From positions 62,001 to 126,000 of the forward strand of contig NZ_FZOF01000009.1 in the NCBI RefSeq assembly GCF_900188405.1: a stretch of 64,000 bases of DNA, read 5' to 3'. Below, piece by piece: positions 23,072-31,099 of the stretch. The first letter of the stretch is position 1. The number at the start of each line of letters is the position of its first letter. The stretch is from Actinacidiphila glaucinigra. Lineage in GTDB: Bacteria > Actinomycetota > Actinomycetes > Streptomycetales > Streptomycetaceae. The notes under the pieces are model-generated. The model ran no database searches. It saw only the letters and a program-made list of their open reading frames with translations, and was not told the origin of the DNA. The translations under genes and the position numbers were made by a program.

Positions 23072-23944
23072 ATGGGAGACAACATGCCCGAGGACGAACA
23101 CGGAAGCGCCCTGCTGGTGCGGGAGTTCATGGAGCACGCGGTGGCGGAGCTGCCGCCGGCCCATGACCTGGTGCCGGCCGCGGTGGTGCAAGGACGGCGC
23201 CGCAGGGCACGCGTCCGGGTCGCCGTCGCCGCCGCCGTCGCCTGCGCGGTCGGGGCCGTGGTGTTCGGCTCCGTGGTACTGCCGGGCGGCGACGGCGGCG
23301 GGACGGTACGTCCCGCCGCGAGCACCACGCCCTCGCCGCGTACGTCCGAGGAGCCGGCTCCGTACCGGACGCCGGTCCACGTCGAGCCCACCAGTGACAC
23401 CGAGGACGCCATGGCCGATCTGCCGCCCGCCGAGCGCGAGCGCCAGGAGGAGTTCCAGCAGCGGGCGGCGGTACTCCTCGACGAGCTGCTTCCGGACGAG
23501 GTCGGCCTGATCCGGCCCGTCGACCTGGCGGTGTGGCGCTACCAGGGCGAGACCGCGGACGGGGAGGTGTTCGGCGTCGTCCTGTCGGTACGGCCCTCCG
23601 GCAGTGTCCCCAGGTCGACCCGGCACGGGGACACGTGCCCCGAGGACCCCGGCTCCCTCAGGGGCGGCAGCTGCGAGCAGGGCACACTGCCGGACGGCAC
23701 CAAGGTGGCGGCGTACCGCCTGCTCGACGGCGCTCCGGACAGGACGTACACCCGGGTCCGCTTCGCCTACGGCCACAGCGACGCGGAGCTCGCCGTCTAC
23801 CCCGACCCGGACGCGAAGGCCTCCGCCCCGGTCACCGCGGGGCAGTTGCTGGCGGTGGTGCGCGACCGGCGCTTCCTCGACCTGGTGCGGTACGCCGACG
23901 CGAACCCCATGGAGAAGAAGCAGATCTCCGTCATGGGCGGCTGA
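23072..23944 (+). CDS. Membrane protein paired with the upstream sigma factor
   Basis: A 290-residue protein: cytoplasmic N-terminus (LLVREFMEHAVAELPPAHDLV), arginine-rich stop (GRRRRARVRV), one transmembrane helix (VAVAAAVACAVGAVVFGSVV, about residues 52-71) and an extracytoplasmic domain with a CPEDPG...GGSCEQGTLPDG cysteine pair that could form a disulfide. The organisation matches the anti-sigma-like partners of SigE-family ECF factors in Streptomyces. It ends before a strong bidirectional terminator. Confidence 0.75.
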   Translation: MGDNMPEDEHGSALLVREFMEHAVAELPPAHDLVPAAVVQGRRRRARVRVAVAAAVACAVGAVVFGSVVLPGGDGGGTVRPAASTTPSPRTSEEPAPYRTPVHVEPTSDTEDAMADLPPAERERQEEFQQRAAVLLDELLPDEVGLIRPVDLAVWRYQGETADGEVFGVVLSVRPSGSVPRSTRHGDTCPEDPGSLRGGSCEQGTLPDGTKVAAYRLLDGAPDRTYTRVRFAYGHSDAELAVYPDPDAKASAPVTAGQLLAVVRDRRFLDLVRYADANPMEKKQISVMGG

Positions 23945-23966
23945 GCGGCGCCGCCACGGATGGCGC

Positions 23967-23992
23967 GAAGGGGCCCCGGCCGGGGCCCCTTC
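23967..23992. terminator. Bidirectional stem-loop between convergent genes
   Basis: GAAGGGGCCCCGG and CCGGGGCCCCTTC form a fully paired 13-bp palindrome between two converging stop codons. Confidence 0.75.
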
Positions 23993-24008
23993 GGGTCGTG
24001 CGCGGGGG

Positions 24009-24857
24009 TCAGCGGACGGTGGAGCGGGCGGCCTGCTCGATGATGCGGGTCACCGCGTCGGGACGGGAGACCGAGACGGCGTGGGAGGCCTTGATCTCGA
24101 CGGTGTGGGCGTGGGCCCGCTTGGCCATGAAGCGCTGGGCGGCGAGGGTGATGTTCTTGTCCTGGGTGGTGACCAGGTCCCAGGACGGGATGTTCCGCCA
24201 GGCGGCGCCGGCGGCCTTCTCGTCGAAGACCGAGGCGGCCACGGGGCGCTGGGTGGCGGCCATCTGCTCGGCGACGGTCTTCGGCACGTCCGCCGCGAAC
24301 TGGGCGCGGAACTTGTCGGCCTTGATGTACAGGTCGGTGCCGGTGCCGCCGCCGGGGAGCGGGAAGGGCACGGGGTTGAGGGTCTCGCCGAGGGTGCCGC
24401 CGGGGAACTTGTCGGAGATCTGCGTGACGGTCTCGCCCTTGTCCGGGGCGAAGGCGGCTATGTAGACGAGCGCCTTGACGTTGGGGGAGTCTGCCGCGGC
24501 CTCGCTGATCACGGAGCCGCCGTAGGAGTGGCCGACGAGCACGACCGGGCCCTGCACGCTCTCCAGGAAGCTGTGGACGTACGCCGAGTCGCTCGCCAGG
24601 CCGCGCAGCGGGTTGGCCGGAGCGACGACGGGGTAGCCCGCGTGCTTCAGACGGGTCACCACGCCGTTCCAGCTGGAGGAGTCCGCGAAGGCGCCGTGCA
24701 CCAGGACGACCGTGGGCTTCTTCTCCTGCGGGCGGTGCGCGGCCTTGGCCGCGTTGGCCGGGGCCGTGGCCGTCAGCGTGAGGGCCGCGACGCCGGCCGC
24801 GGCGCCCAGGACGGCGACGCTCTTGCGGGTGGGGCGGAAGACGGTCTTGAGGTTCAT
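24009..24857 (-). CDS. Secreted alpha/beta hydrolase
   Basis: A 282-residue exported hydrolase: signal peptide (KSVAVLGAAAGVAALTLTATAPANA, cleavage near ANA-AKA), then VVLVHGAFADSSSW (oxyanion loop), the nucleophile elbow GHSYGG and a C-terminal His in IKASHAVSVSRPDAV. The acid is probably in SWDLVTTQDKNI. It resembles the esterase/lactonase-type hydrolases common in actinomycetes (PF12697 class). It is transcribed divergently from an OhrR-like MarR gene across a 198-bp region with a palindrome, suggesting redox- or ligand-controlled expression. Confidence 0.85.
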   Translation of the reverse strand: MNLKTVFRPTRKSVAVLGAAAGVAALTLTATAPANAAKAAHRPQEKKPTVVLVHGAFADSSSWNGVVTRLKHAGYPVVAPANPLRGLASDSAYVHSFLESVQGPVVLVGHSYGGSVISEAAADSPNVKALVYIAAFAPDKGETVTQISDKFPGGTLGETLNPVPFPLPGGGTGTDLYIKADKFRAQFAADVPKTVAEQMAATQRPVAASVFDEKAAGAAWRNIPSWDLVTTQDKNITLAAQRFMAKRAHAHTVEIKASHAVSVSRPDAVTRIIEQAARSTVR

Positions 24858-24954
24858 GGTGGCTCCTTGGCGTGCGGCGACCGGCGGGCGCGCCGGACAG
24901 GGGGTCGGTCCCGGGGCGTCCGCTCCGGCCGATGACGAGAAATCTAGCGCCCGT

Positions 24955-24974
24955 TTAAGTTGTGCGCAAGCTAA
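24955..24974. promoter_or_regulatory. Palindromic operator candidate for the MarR/OhrR-type regulator
   Basis: TTAAGTTG-TGCG-CAAGCTAA is a 20-nt imperfect dyad (6 of 8 arm positions), with a TTGTGCGCAA core, in the shared promoter region. It lies 98 nt before the hydrolase and 82 nt before the regulator gene. Its AT-rich flanks stand out in this genome. Confidence 0.5.
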
Positions 24975-25055
24975 TAGGGTACGAGTCCATAGCTCACGCG
25001 GGAGATGCGACAATGTCCGGAGATCCCGCCCACGACCAAGGAAGGGGAGGGAATC

Positions 25056-25559
25056 GTGAACGACGACACCCGCGCGCCCGGGAACGGCGACCCCGCGGAG
25101 CCCTCGCTGCTGCTGGACGACCACTTCTGCTTCACGCTGTACGCGGCCTCGCGCGCGGTCACCGGCGTCTACCGGCCCCTGCTGGACGCGGTGGGCCTGA
25201 CCTACCCCCAGTACCTGGTCATGGTCGTGCTCTGGGAGCACCGCACCGTGACCGTCAAGGAACTGGTGGCCGCACTGCACCTGGACTACGGGACGCTCAC
25301 CCCGCTGATCAAGCGCCTGGAGGCGCACGGCCTGCTCGAGCGGCAGCGCCGGGCGGACGACGAGCGGGTGGTGGAGGTGGCGCTGACGCCGGAGGGGACC
25401 GCGCTGCGGGAGAGGATCCGCACCGTCCCCCTGGCGATCGGGGACGCCATCGGGCTGACCCGGGAGGAGATCGCGGCCGCCCAGGACCTGCTGCGCCGGC
25501 TGACGGCCAACGTGGACCGCCACACCGCGGGCACCGGGCCCGCCGTGAAGGCACCGTGA
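25056..25559 (+). CDS. MarR-family regulator, OhrR-like
   Basis: A 167-residue winged-helix repressor with GTG start after GAAGGGGAGGG. The N-terminal FCFTLYAASRAVTGVYRPLL matches the OhrR subgroup, in which the Cys (here Cys25) is the peroxide-sensing residue. The winged helix reads VTVKELVAALHLDYGTLTPLIKRLEAHGLL followed by the wing RQRRADDERVVEVALT. OhrR normally controls ohr, a small peroxidase; here the divergent gene is a secreted hydrolase and no ohr gene is nearby. Confidence 0.9.
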   Translation: MNDDTRAPGNGDPAEPSLLLDDHFCFTLYAASRAVTGVYRPLLDAVGLTYPQYLVMVVLWEHRTVTVKELVAALHLDYGTLTPLIKRLEAHGLLERQRRADDERVVEVALTPEGTALRERIRTVPLAIGDAIGLTREEIAAAQDLLRRLTANVDRHTAGTGPAVKAP

Positions 25560-25659
25560 CCGGCCGGAGCTTGAGCACGGTCGCCCCGGGCAACAGAATG
25601 GTCCCGCGGGATCGACCACGTGTGTGCCGGGACGCAGGACGTCCGGCGGGGGATGAGGT

Positions 25660-26211
25660 ATGCGACTGCCCGGGGAGCCTTCGGGGCATGTGACGGGGGA
25701 GCGTGAGTTCGACGCGTTCTACGGTGCGAGTGTCGGCCGCCTCGTCGGCCAGCTGTACGCGATGACGGGCGACCTCGCGGAGTCGCAGGACGTGGTGCAG
25801 GAGGCGTTCGCCCGGGCCTGGGAGCACCGGGCCGAACTCGACCTGCACGGCGCGCCCGAGGCCTGGGTGCGCACCGTGGCGTGGCGCCTGGCCGTGAGCC
25901 GGTGGCGGCGCGTGCGCACCGCGCTGACGCTGGCCCGCCGGCAGGGCCCGCCCCCGGTCGTGCCGCCGCCGGAACCGCACCACGTGGTGCTGGTCGAGGC
26001 CCTGCGGCAGCTCCCGGAGGCACAGCGGCGGGCCGTGGTCCTGCACCATCTGTGCGATCTTCCGGTGGACCGGGTGGCGGCCGAGACCGGCTCCCCCGTG
26101 GGCACCGTCAAGGTGCACCTCAGCCGTGGGCGGGCGACGCTCGCGCGGCTGCTGGCGCACACGGAACTGGACCCCGGCGCGGACCGGCTTCCGGAGGGCA
26201 GGCATGGCTGA
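25660..26211 (+). CDS. ECF sigma factor
   Basis: A 183-residue SigE-type sigma factor. Region 2: FDAFYGASVGRLVGQLYAMTGDLAESQDVVQEAFARAWEH; region 4: LRQLPEAQRRAVVLHHLCDLPVDRVAAETGSPVGTVKVHLSRG in order. The linker between regions is proline-rich. It overlaps the following membrane gene by 8 nt, so the two are translationally coupled. Confidence 0.92.
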   Translation: MRLPGEPSGHVTGEREFDAFYGASVGRLVGQLYAMTGDLAESQDVVQEAFARAWEHRAELDLHGAPEAWVRTVAWRLAVSRWRRVRTALTLARRQGPPPVVPPPEPHHVVLVEALRQLPEAQRRAVVLHHLCDLPVDRVAAETGSPVGTVKVHLSRGRATLARLLAHTELDPGADRLPEGRHG

Positions 26212-26779
26212 CGGGACCGAGCTGGGCGAACTCCTCGGCGAACTCGCCGAGTCCGGCCGGGGGCGGGTCGTACCGATGGCCGCGCACCAGGTGCGGGCCC
26301 GCGGCGAGCGGCGCCGCCGCCGCGCCCGTACGGTGCGGGCGTCCGTCGTGGCGGTGTTCGCCTGCGCCCTGCTGGGAGGCGGCATCGCGCTGGCCGGGAC
26401 CGCCCGGGTGCCGGAGCCGGGGGCGGCCACGCCGTCGCCGCCGCCCTCCCGCTTCGTCCCTCCGGCCCCCGCGCCGGGCGAGGAGTACGCCGGCGAACTC
26501 GGCTACGTCCACGACGCGGTGGCCCAGGGCGACCGCGTGCGGATCACCGTGCGGCAGCTCCGGGCGGTCGCGGGCGGCACGCCGGTGCCCACGGGTGTGG
26601 TGCACACGCTGACCCTGCCTCGCACGACGCCGGTCGAGACGTTCCGGCTGTCGGGCGGGCGTCCCGCGGACCGCGAACTGGGCGGGCTGGTCGGCCGGCT
26701 GGCCGGCGGACCGCGGTGGACGTTCGAGATCGACTACGACGACGAGGGGCGGGTGGCCTCCCTGCGGGAGGCCGGTTAG
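26204..26779 (+). CDS. Membrane protein coupled to the ECF sigma factor
   Basis: A 191-residue protein: short cytoplasmic N-terminus (GTELGELLGELAESGRGRVVP), basic GERRRRRARTVR, one transmembrane helix (VVAVFACALLGGGIALAG, residues 49-66) and an extracytoplasmic beta-rich domain (RVRITVRQLRAVAGG). No zinc anti-sigma motif is visible. Gene coupling indicates a regulatory partner of the sigma factor. Confidence 0.7.
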   Translation: MADGTELGELLGELAESGRGRVVPMAAHQVRARGERRRRRARTVRASVVAVFACALLGGGIALAGTARVPEPGAATPSPPPSRFVPPAPAPGEEYAGELGYVHDAVAQGDRVRITVRQLRAVAGGTPVPTGVVHTLTLPRTTPVETFRLSGGRPADRELGGLVGRLAGGPRWTFEIDYDDEGRVASLREAG

Positions 26780-26876
26780 CGCGGCGGGGAGTTGTTACCG
26801 GTCCATGACATTCCCGGTGTAACCCGCGTGGCGGCCCGGTGCGTAGAGCCTGTGCACGCCGCCCGCACCCGACCCG

Positions 26877-27548
26877 ATGGGACCCACCGTGTTCGCCTCG
26901 TCCTCCCCGCGCCACCGCGCCGCCGCCCGGCTCACCGCCCTCGCCCTCACCGTCCTCGCCCTCGGCGCCTGCTCCGGGAAGGGCGCGGACGACGCGGACA
27001 CCGGCCGTGCCGACGCGGCCGCCTCCTCCCCCGCACCGGCCACGGCTTCGGCCCCCGCCTCGTCCTCGGCGCCGCCCCCGGCGCAGCCCTCCGGCGCGCC
27101 CTCTTCCTCCTACTCCGCCCAGGCCCCGGCATCGGACGGCCCGTCGGGCGCGCCGTCGGACGCACCGTCGGGCGCGCCGTCGGCGAAGGCCCCCGCGCGC
27201 TGGGCGGGCGGCAAGCAGTTCGTGCAGGTCGAGAACGCGTGGATCAAGGACGGGCGCACGTACCTCTCGGTGCGCTCCGCCCGCAGGGAAGCCCTCACGG
27301 GACCGATCGAGGGGTGGGAGATCATCCCCGGCAAGGGCCCGTACACGACGGTGCGCATGGCCCCGGAGGGCCGGGTCCTGCTGTCGGTCCCGCTGGGCGA
27401 CGAATCCGCCCCCCACACCTACTCGCAGGCGCAGTTCATCACCCGGTGGTGGGCCCTGCCCGCCCCGGAACGCGAGTGGCAGGGCTATGACGTCAGTTTC
27501 GACCTGAACGGCGAGGTGGTCAGGCTCCAGTCGCTCTACCGCGCCTGA
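26877..27548 (+). CDS. Putative lipoprotein
   Basis: A 223-residue exported protein with a lipobox (LTVLALGACSGK), followed by an ~80-residue Ala/Ser/Pro linker containing SGAPSDAPSGAPS-type repeats and a globular C-terminal domain (FVQVENAWIKDGRTYLSVRS...VSFDLNGEVVRLQSLYRA). The start may be the ATG at 26877 or the GTG at 26889. No known family was recognised. Confidence 0.7.
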   Translation: MGPTVFASSSPRHRAAARLTALALTVLALGACSGKGADDADTGRADAAASSPAPATASAPASSSAPPPAQPSGAPSSSYSAQAPASDGPSGAPSDAPSGAPSAKAPARWAGGKQFVQVENAWIKDGRTYLSVRSARREALTGPIEGWEIIPGKGPYTTVRMAPEGRVLLSVPLGDESAPHTYSQAQFITRWWALPAPEREWQGYDVSFDLNGEVVRLQSLYRA

Positions 27549-27571
27549 CCCCGCGCGGTGCGGCCGCGGAC

Positions 27572-27601
27572 GGGTCCCGGCCCGAGGGAAGGCCGGGACC
27601 C
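27572..27601. terminator. Bidirectional stem-loop between lipoprotein and formamidase genes
   Basis: GGGTCCCGGCC and GGCCGGGACCC form an 11-bp stem with an 8-nt loop between converging genes. Confidence 0.7.
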
Positions 27602-27616
27602 GGGTGCGCGCGTCGT

Positions 27617-28864
27617 TCAGGAGGTCAGCGCGGCCCGGCCGCGGTCCGCCCGCGTCGGTCCGGCGGCCGACGGCCGCACGTCGAAGTCGAACATGGCGGT
27701 CGGCACGTACAGGGAGCAGCACGCGTTGGGGATGTCGACGATGCCGCTGATGCGCCCCTCGATGGGGGACGAACCGAGCAGCAGGTAGGCCTGCTCGCCG
27801 CTGTAGCCGAACTTCTTGAAGTACTCGACGGCGTTGAGGCACGCGCGGCGGTAGGCGAGCGTCGCGTCGAGGTAGTAGTTGGTGTCGGTGTCGTGGTCGA
27901 CGGAGATCCCGATGAAGGTGAGGAAGTCCGAGTAGCGCGGTTCGACGTTGCCGGGCATGAACACCGGGTTGGTCGAGATGCCGTACTTCTCCATACCGCC
28001 CTTGATCAGGTCGACGTGGAAGTCGATGAACCCGCCCATCTCGATGGCGCCGCAGAAGGTGATCTCCCCGTCGCCCTGGCTGAAGTGCAGGTCGCCGCCG
28101 GAGAGCTTGGCGTCCTTCACGAGCACCGGGTAGAAGACCCGGGAGCCGCGCGTGAAGTTCTTGATGTCGTGGTTGCCCCCGTTCTCACGGGCCGGCACCG
28201 TGCGGGCGCCCTCCGCGGCGATACGCGTGGCGAGGTCCCCGGTGGCCGTGCCGGCGAGCGCGTGGGAGGGGTCCGGCGGGACGGCCAGCGGCGGGACGCG
28301 CTCGGGGTCCGTCTCGATGAGCGCCTTCTCGCGCGCGTTCCACCGGCCCAGCAGCTCGGCGGAGGGGGCGGTCCCGAACAGTCCCGGGTGGGTGATGCCG
28401 GTGAAGCGGATCCCGGGCAGGTGCCGGGAGACCGCCTGCTGGCCGTGGAAGTCCCAGACCGCCTTGTAGGCGTCGGGGAAGTAGTCGGTCAGGAAGCCTC
28501 CGCCGTTGGCCTTGGCGAAGATGCCGGTGTAGCCCCAGCCCTGGCCGGCGGCGTCCCCGGCCTGCTGGGGTACGGGGCCGAGGTCGAGGATGTCGACGAC
28601 CAGCAGGTCGCCGGGCTCCGCGCCCTCCACGCCGATCGGGCCGCTGAGCATGTGGGGGATGGTGAGGTCGATGTCGCGGACGTCGTTGGCGGAGTCGTTG
28701 TTGCCGACCTGGCAGTCGGTCCAGTCCCGGCACTCCATCCGGAACTCGGCTCCGGGCTTCACCATGGCGGCGACGGGTATGTCAGGGTGCCACCTGTTGT
28801 GTCCTGGGGTGTCCTGATCGCGCATCGACTTGGTCTGGTCCACGCTGAAAACTACTTCGGGCAT
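27617..28864 (-). CDS. fmdA: Formamidase (FmdA/AmdA acetamidase family)
   Basis: A 415-residue cytoplasmic amidohydrolase that converts formamide to formate and ammonia. It starts MPEVVFSVDQTKSMRDQDTP as in characterised formamidases and contains WHPDIPVAAMVKPGAEF, the substrate/metal-region motif GPIGVEGAEPGDLLVVDIL, GGNHDIKNFTRGSRVFYPV, LHFSQGDGEITFCGAIEMGG and the C-terminal IEGRISGIVDIPNACCSLYVP. Length is normal. It is the last gene of the fmdB-amiS-fmdA operon. Confidence 0.95.
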   Translation of the reverse strand: MPEVVFSVDQTKSMRDQDTPGHNRWHPDIPVAAMVKPGAEFRMECRDWTDCQVGNNDSANDVRDIDLTIPHMLSGPIGVEGAEPGDLLVVDILDLGPVPQQAGDAAGQGWGYTGIFAKANGGGFLTDYFPDAYKAVWDFHGQQAVSRHLPGIRFTGITHPGLFGTAPSAELLGRWNAREKALIETDPERVPPLAVPPDPSHALAGTATGDLATRIAAEGARTVPARENGGNHDIKNFTRGSRVFYPVLVKDAKLSGGDLHFSQGDGEITFCGAIEMGGFIDFHVDLIKGGMEKYGISTNPVFMPGNVEPRYSDFLTFIGISVDHDTDTNYYLDATLAYRRACLNAVEYFKKFGYSGEQAYLLLGSSPIEGRISGIVDIPNACCSLYVPTAMFDFDVRPSAAGPTRADRGRAALTS

Positions 28865-28952
28865 GACAGCCTCTCTTTTCTGATCCGGTCAGGACGGTGG
28901 TCCCGCGCCTCCGGCGCACCGGCCGGCCCCTGCCGGGCCGGCCGCACGGCGC

Positions 28953-29582
28953 CTAACCCGGCGACCCGGACGACGCGGTGGCCCGCGCCTGCTCCCGCGA
29001 TTTCCTGGTGAGCGGCCACAACGCCGCGAACACGACCACGCCGAAGACACCCAGGGCTATGGCGATCTCCGTGGTGTGCTTCCAGTAGCCGGACAGCAGC
29101 AGCGCCGCGGGGATCACGCCGGTGACCCAGCCCTCGATCGCCGTCACCCAGCCGACATAGGTGCTGAGCTCCGTTTTTCCGAGACCGAGCACGAGGAAGA
29201 ACAGACCCCACAGGAACGCCCAGTACAGCCAGATGACGCCGAACGGGTAGTCCTTGAACAGATGGAAATTCACGAACGAGTACCCGAGGGCGACAATCGC
29301 CACGAACAGGGAGTACCAGCCGACGCAGATATTGTCGATGTCCGCGAGGAGGACGATACCCACGTAGAGGTAGGTGAATCCGAAGAGGTAAAGCCCGGAC
29401 GCCGCCAGGATCTTGTCCTGGTCGTTGCCCGCCGTGAAGATGAGGTACGTCGGGGTCAGCACCTGCAGCGCACCCACGAAGAGGTTGAACACCGCCGCCG
29501 ACTTGGGGTCGACCTTCTGAAGCAGCAGCAGGCCGTTCATGAACAGCACCGCACCGACGAAGAGCAGTCCCACGTTCGCCAC
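28953..29582 (-). CDS. amiS: AmiS/UreI family amide (formamide/urea) channel
   Basis: A 209-residue inner-membrane protein with six to seven helices, e.g. VGLLFVGAVLFMNGLLLL, AVFNLFVGALQVLTPTYLIF, GLYLFGFTYLYVGIVLLADI and VIWLYWAFLWGLFFLVLGLG. AmiS/UreI proteins pass short amides or urea. The GTG at 29582 follows AGGAGGTG. Lying between a zinc-ribbon FmdB gene and formamidase, it most likely imports formamide. Confidence 0.93.
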   Translation of the reverse strand: MANVGLLFVGAVLFMNGLLLLQKVDPKSAAVFNLFVGALQVLTPTYLIFTAGNDQDKILAASGLYLFGFTYLYVGIVLLADIDNICVGWYSLFVAIVALGYSFVNFHLFKDYPFGVIWLYWAFLWGLFFLVLGLGKTELSTYVGWVTAIEGWVTGVIPAALLLSGYWKHTTEIAIALGVFGVVVFAALWPLTRKSREQARATASSGSPG

Positions 29583-29719
29583 GGGGACGCACCTCCTAAG
29601 TCCGCGTGGGGACGGATTGCCGCCGGCGCGCCACCGGTTCCCGCTTCGGCGGGAGCGGCGTCCGCGCTCCGGCACTGGCCCCCCTGAACAGCTCCGACCA
29701 GCCGATCACCGCCCTCGCG

Positions 29720-29998
29720 CTAGGGCCTGGGCAGCCGGGACAGCGCCGGATGGGGCCGCGGCGCCGGCCGCTCGCGCGGCGGCGGGGCGGACACCACGTC
29801 CGGCATCTCACGGGACTTCTCCTCCCGTTCGCGGGAGACGGCGAGCCCGTGCGGCGTGACGGCGAGGGAGGGCGAGGAGAACACCCGCCGGGCCTCGCCC
29901 GCGCAGGCGGGGCAGTCGTGCGTCGCGGGTGCGGAACCTATCGCCAGCCTGACGTCGAAAGGCCCGCAGTCGCTGCAAAGGTATTCATAGGTCGCCAT
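29720..29998 (-). CDS. fmdB: FmdB-type zinc ribbon protein
   Basis: A 92-residue protein with the FmdB zinc ribbon (MATYEYLCSDCGPFDVRL...HDCPACAGEARRVFSSPSL): two CxxC knuckles that bind Zn. The C-terminal half is Pro/Arg-rich and disordered. FmdB proteins were first described as regulators of the formamide operon in Methylophilus. As first gene of this operon it probably has the same regulatory role. Confidence 0.88.
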   Translation of the reverse strand: MATYEYLCSDCGPFDVRLAIGSAPATHDCPACAGEARRVFSSPSLAVTPHGLAVSREREEKSREMPDVVSAPPPRERPAPRPHPALSRLPRP

Positions 29999-30579
29999 GA
30001 AGTTGCCTCCGGTCATCGGCGCACCCAGGTCAACCTCGACGTCTGCGACACACCCCGTCGAGCGCACGCCGGGGGAACAATCCCTATATCAAGGAGACGC
30101 CTCCGCAAGACAGTTGTCAAGGTCGGCGGAAGGCGTCCGGAGCATAACGGAAGGGAGTTCCCGGGTTCCCTTTCCGGCGCTCCCGGAAACTCCGGATCCC
30201 ATTCAATTCCCCTTGCCGTCCCGGGCCGGTCGCCGCTTATACCGCATCGCGGGCGCGACCGCATTCCGGGCTTTCCGGGACGGCCGGAGCCGCCGCCGAG
30301 CGCCTGCCCGGGCCCGTGTCGGCCCGGGCTCCGCAGGGACGTAGGTCCGGGACGTAAGTCCTGGACACAGGCCCACAGGTCCCGGACCGGCGGTGCACGG
30401 TGCGCGCGGTATGCCCGCTGTGAGGCGGTTCACTGGGTTTTTCCTGGACGGACACCACTCGCGGATTTAGCGTTCATATGCATCGGCCTTTTCCGTAATG
30501 CAGTGGCAATGGAGCCCCGCTCATCGGACGGCACACAACGCTTCGCGCGGAACAGGGCGAACGCCGGAGAGGTGGAGAA
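29999..30579. other. Long intergenic region upstream of fmdB and the Cys-rich gene
   Basis: No gene was found in this 580-nt region between divergent genes. Its left third is comparatively AT-rich (CCCTATATCAAGG, AGACAGTTGTCAAGG) and probably holds the fmdB promoter; a TTGACA lies at 30115-30120 on the minus strand but no well-spaced -10 is evident. The right half contains two overlapping DevR-like boxes. Confidence 0.5.
30334..30365. promoter_or_regulatory. Two overlapping DevR/DosR-like boxes
   Basis: The box at 30346-30365 (TCCGGGACGTAAGTCCTGGA) agrees with the mycobacterial DosR consensus (TTSGGGACTWWAGTCCCSAA) at 16 of 20 positions. A second copy 12 nt to the left contains GGGACGTAGGTCC. 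They lie 215-246 nt before the Cys-rich gene and over 330 nt before fmdB. Confidence 0.45.
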
Positions 30580-31017
30580 GTGAGCATGGACGCCGTATGG
30601 GTCCGTGGCGTGAACGGCCTTCAGATGCACCACGTCACCGACCTCCAGGACGCCGGCAGGTTCCTGGGCAACGCAGCGATGGCCCTGCGGGCCGCCCACG
30701 TACGCACCGGCACCGAGCGCTTCGAGGGCCTGGCCGCCGAGCTCAAGGCCCTGGTGACCCGGGTACGGAAGATGGAGGACGAGGCCCGCTCCGCGATGCA
30801 CGAACTGCACGCGACCGACCCGGAGCGCTTCGCCCGCTGCCGCGAGGGCCACGAGCCCTGGCCCGGCGAGATCGAGGCCGGGTTCATCCCCCGCCACACC
30901 TGCCGCGACGAGTGCCTCTACCACGACCGCGGTGTACTCGAGGCGATCACCCAGTGCACCTGCGGCCGCCCGCCCTGCCAGGCCTGCCAGATCGGCGGCA
31001 AGCCGGTGACCGCCTGA
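30580..31017 (+). CDS. Hypothetical protein with Cys-rich C-terminus
   Basis: A 145-residue protein, GTG at 30580 after GGAGAGGTGGAG. The N-terminal half is helical (DAGRFLGNAAMALRAAHVRT, FEGLAAELKALVTRVRKMED); the C-terminal third has seven cysteines and several histidines (CREGH, HTCRDECLYH, QCTCGRPPCQAC), which look able to bind zinc or an iron-sulfur centre. No named family is recognised. DevR-like boxes upstream suggest hypoxia, NO or dormancy control, by inference only. Confidence 0.7.
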   Translation: MSMDAVWVRGVNGLQMHHVTDLQDAGRFLGNAAMALRAAHVRTGTERFEGLAAELKALVTRVRKMEDEARSAMHELHATDPERFARCREGHEPWPGEIEAGFIPRHTCRDECLYHDRGVLEAITQCTCGRPPCQACQIGGKPVTA

Positions 31018-31050
31018 TCCACACGCTTCGCGTCCGCCCACGGGCGGCAC

Positions 31051-31084
31051 GAGGGCCCCGGCCTCCGACGAGGCCGGGGCCCTC
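31051..31084. terminator. Bidirectional stem-loop
   Basis: GAGGGCCCCGGCCT and AGGCCGGGGCCCTC form a 14-bp stem with a 6-nt loop between converging genes. Confidence 0.75.
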
Positions 31085-31099
31085 GTCGTGCGCGGCCGG

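Noticed and set aside
30115..30120. TTGACA as -35 box for fmdB
   Set aside because: No -10 hexamer at 16-19 nt; the nearest TATA-like sequence is about 26 nt away.
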